Of a DNA stretch of 34,204 nt, positions 32,755 to 34,204 are shown one piece after another. Origin of the DNA: Sphingopyxis sp. (GTDB lineage: Bacteria > Pseudomonadota > Alphaproteobacteria > Sphingomonadales > Sphingomonadaceae); NCBI GenBank assembly GCA_013821905.1, contig PNJO01000011.1:1-34204 (forward strand), written 5' to 3'. Under the pieces are notes generated by a model, which had not been told where the DNA came from, did not search any database, and saw nothing but the letters and a program-made list of their open reading frames with translations. Every line of letters starts with the position of its first letter. The stretch's first letter is position 1. A program made the position numbers and the translations under genes.

Positions 32755-33896
32755 TGGCGCAGCAGGTCCCTTCCGACGATCATCCGCATCACCTGATTGG
32801 TGCCTTCAAGGATCGAATGGACGCGCAGGTCGCGCCAGAAACGCTCGATGGGATAATCCTTCAGATAACCGTAGCCGCCGAACAGCTGGAGCGCGTCGTT
32901 GACGATCTTGCTGCCGTTGTCGGTCGCGAGCCGCTTCGCCATCGCCGAGAAGCGCGATTTATCGGGCGCGTTCGCGGTGACCTTGGCCGCCGCGAGATAG
33001 AGCAGCGCACGCGCGGCTTCGAGGTCGGTCGCCATGTCGGCGAGCGTGAACTGCGTGTTCTGGAAATCGGCGATCGGCTGCCCGAACTGCTGGCGGTCCT
33101 TGGTGTAGGCAATCGCCTCGTCGAGGCAGCGCTGCGCGCCGCCGAGCGAGCAGGCGCCGATGTTCAGGCGGCCGCCGTCGAGCCCCGCCATCGCGAAGCG
33201 GAAGCCGTCGCCCTCGGCGCCGACGAGATTTTCGACCGGCACGCGGCAATCCTCGAAGATCACCTGCGCGGTCGGCGAGGCATTCCAGCCGAGCTTCTTT
33301 TCGGGCGCGCCGAAGCTGAGGCCGGGCGTATCCTTCTCGATGACGAGGCAGGAAATGCCTTTCGATTTTTCCTCGCCGGTACGGACCATGCAGACATAGA
33401 TGTCGTTATAGCCCGCGCCCGAGATGAACTGCTTGGTGCCGTTCAGGACATAATGGTCGCCGTCCTTCTTCGCGGTCGTCTTGAGCGCCGCGGCGTCCGA
33501 GCCCGAACCGGGTTCGGTCAGGCAGTAGCTCGCGATCTTCTGCATGCTCACGAGCTCGGGCAGGAAGCGCGCCTTGATCTCGGCGCCGCCGAAGCGGTCG
33601 ATCATCCACGTCGCCATGTTGTGGATCGAGACATAGGCGCTGGTCGCGGGGCAGCCATAGGCCATCGCCTCCATGATCAACGCGGCCTCCAATCGGCCGA
33701 GTCCGATGCCGCCCGACTCCTCGGCGACGTAGATCGCGCCGAAGCCGAGTTCGCCCGCGGCCTTCCACACGTCGAGGGGATAATGATGCGTCTCGTCCCA
33801 TTCGGCCGCGAAGGGTGTGATGCGGTCGGCGGTGAACTTGCGCGCCATATCCTGGATGGCGAGCTGGTCGTCGGTAAGCTGGAACTGGTCGGTCAT
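32751..33896 (-). CDS. Isobutyryl-CoA dehydrogenase
   Basis: A 381-residue flavoenzyme that oxidises isobutyryl-CoA to methacrylyl-CoA, the first dehydrogenation of the valine branch. SYCLTEPGSGSDAAALKT binds FAD and substrate, followed by YVLNGTKQFISGAG. The catalytic Glu364 is in SILEGTNQVMRM at the usual C-terminal position, unlike the pair at 15078-17484. The assignment to isobutyryl-CoA rests on the neighbours (HIBCH, hydratase, mmsB). ATG 33896 starts MTDQFQLTDDQ; the in-frame upstream codons belong to repeat sequence. The ribosome binding site is a weak AAGAGAAA. It heads the leftward four-gene cluster. Confidence 0.93.
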   Translation of the reverse strand: MTDQFQLTDDQLAIQDMARKFTADRITPFAAEWDETHHYPLDVWKAAGELGFGAIYVAEESGGIGLGRLEAALIMEAMAYGCPATSAYVSIHNMATWMIDRFGGAEIKARFLPELVSMQKIASYCLTEPGSGSDAAALKTTAKKDGDHYVLNGTKQFISGAGYNDIYVCMVRTGEEKSKGISCLVIEKDTPGLSFGAPEKKLGWNASPTAQVIFEDCRVPVENLVGAEGDGFRFAMAGLDGGRLNIGACSLGGAQRCLDEAIAYTKDRQQFGQPIADFQNTQFTLADMATDLEAARALLYLAAAKVTANAPDKSRFSAMAKRLATDNGSKIVNDALQLFGGYGYLKDYPIERFWRDLRVHSILEGTNQVMRMIVGRDLLRQ

Positions 33897-33910
33897 TTCT
33901 TTTTCTCTTG

Positions 33911-33936
33911 CGTCATGCTGACGAAAGTCAGCATCC
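33911..33936. repeat. REP-like hairpin, single arm
   Basis: CGTCATGCTGACGAAAGTCAGCATCC is one arm of the family A type, with a GCTGAC/GTCAGC stem. It lies just upstream of the isobutyryl-CoA dehydrogenase start. Confidence 0.6.
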
Positions 33937-33944
33937 ATTCCGAA

Positions 33945-34204
33945 CTAAGGTAAAGGCGAAAAACCGAGCCCGACGGCCCGATCCTCCCAAAAGGGGTTTT
34001 CCTTCTCGATCAGGGCGATCTTCCAGTCACGCTTCCACGCCTTGAGCTGTTTTTCGCGCGTGATCGCCGCATCCATCGAGCCGTGCATCTCGTGGAAGAC
34101 GAGCCGCTTTACGCCATAATGCTTGGTGAAGCCGCCTGCCAGGCCTTCGCGATGTTGATGAATGCGCGCCATCAGGTCGGACGTCACGCCGATGTAGATG
34201 GTGC
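33945..34204 (-). CDS. GIY-YIG nuclease family protein (5' end outside window)
   Basis: The 3' part of a gene that begins beyond the right edge. The visible 86 residues begin TIYIGVTSDLMARIHQHREG, which is the YIG half of the GIY-YIG motif with its Arg-containing helix, and continue with LVFHEMHGSMDAAITREKQL (the conserved Glu helix) and KAWKRDWKIALIEKENP. This is the short, single-domain UvrC N-terminal-like family found widely on bacterial chromosomes, about 90-100 residues when complete. Its biological substrate is unknown. No intron, phage or restriction gene is nearby. A start GTG at 34187 would cut off the YIG motif and is unlikely. Confidence 0.88.
   Translation of the reverse strand, partial: TIYIGVTSDLMARIHQHREGLAGGFTKHYGVKRLVFHEMHGSMDAAITREKQLKAWKRDWKIALIEKENPFWEDRAVGLGFSPLP

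Overview
The window is GC-rich, and nearly every gene is recognisable by family. Gene content, codon use and short inverted repeats between genes point to an alphaproteobacterium of the Sphingomonadaceae, probably Sphingopyxis or a close relative. This assignment is inference: there is no rRNA or other marker gene here. I saw no tRNA, CRISPR array, prophage or transposase.

Bases 1-10590 are mostly housekeeping and envelope genes. A CNT nucleoside transporter is followed by a secreted beta/gamma-crystallin-like protein and an MliC-type lipoprotein. On the minus strand come a secreted hypothetical protein, a MAPEG membrane protein, a 3-hydroxybutyryl-CoA dehydrogenase and a two-gene ergothioneine unit (egtB-egtD). 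Next is a minus-strand cluster: gluQ, a HIG1-type membrane protein, a PduO-type cobalamin adenosyltransferase and a very small membrane protein with a TTG start. An HNH nuclease and a YbaY-like lipoprotein follow on the plus strand.

Bases 10650-13960 hold phosphoenolpyruvate carboxylase (ppc) and a lipoprotein with glycine/aspartate-rich strand-like repeats, which lies behind a clear sigma70-type promoter.

Bases 14117-34204 form an acyl-CoA catabolism island. A minus-strand set (RhlG-like SDR and two acyl-CoA dehydrogenases) diverges from a plus-strand SDR and GPH/MFS transporter pair. The two dehydrogenases look like complementary halves of a heteromeric enzyme: one keeps a catalytic Glu, the other has lost it at both known positions. 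An eight-gene plus-strand operon (20082-29342) follows: an ACAD10/11-type dehydrogenase, a Zn alcohol dehydrogenase, an ACAD10/11-type kinase, two SDRs, an aldo/keto reductase, a beta-lactamase-fold hydrolase and a bifunctional hydratase/dehydrogenase. It ends at a strong intrinsic terminator. The kinase and dehydrogenase are the two halves that are fused in animal ACAD10/11 and separate in the Pseudomonas levulinate (lva) pathway. The operon therefore probably degrades 4-hydroxyacyl-CoA or lactone-derived substrates through a phosphorylated intermediate. Two near-identical palindromes (TTTACG-N4-CGTMAA) precede the operon and the dehydrogenase pair and may link them in one regulon.

The last block, read leftward, encodes the valine branch from isobutyryl-CoA to methylmalonate semialdehyde: isobutyryl-CoA dehydrogenase, 3-hydroxyisobutyryl-CoA hydrolase, enoyl-CoA hydratase and mmsB. 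A GIY-YIG nuclease gene runs off the right edge. REP-like paired hairpins of two families lie in many of the gaps.
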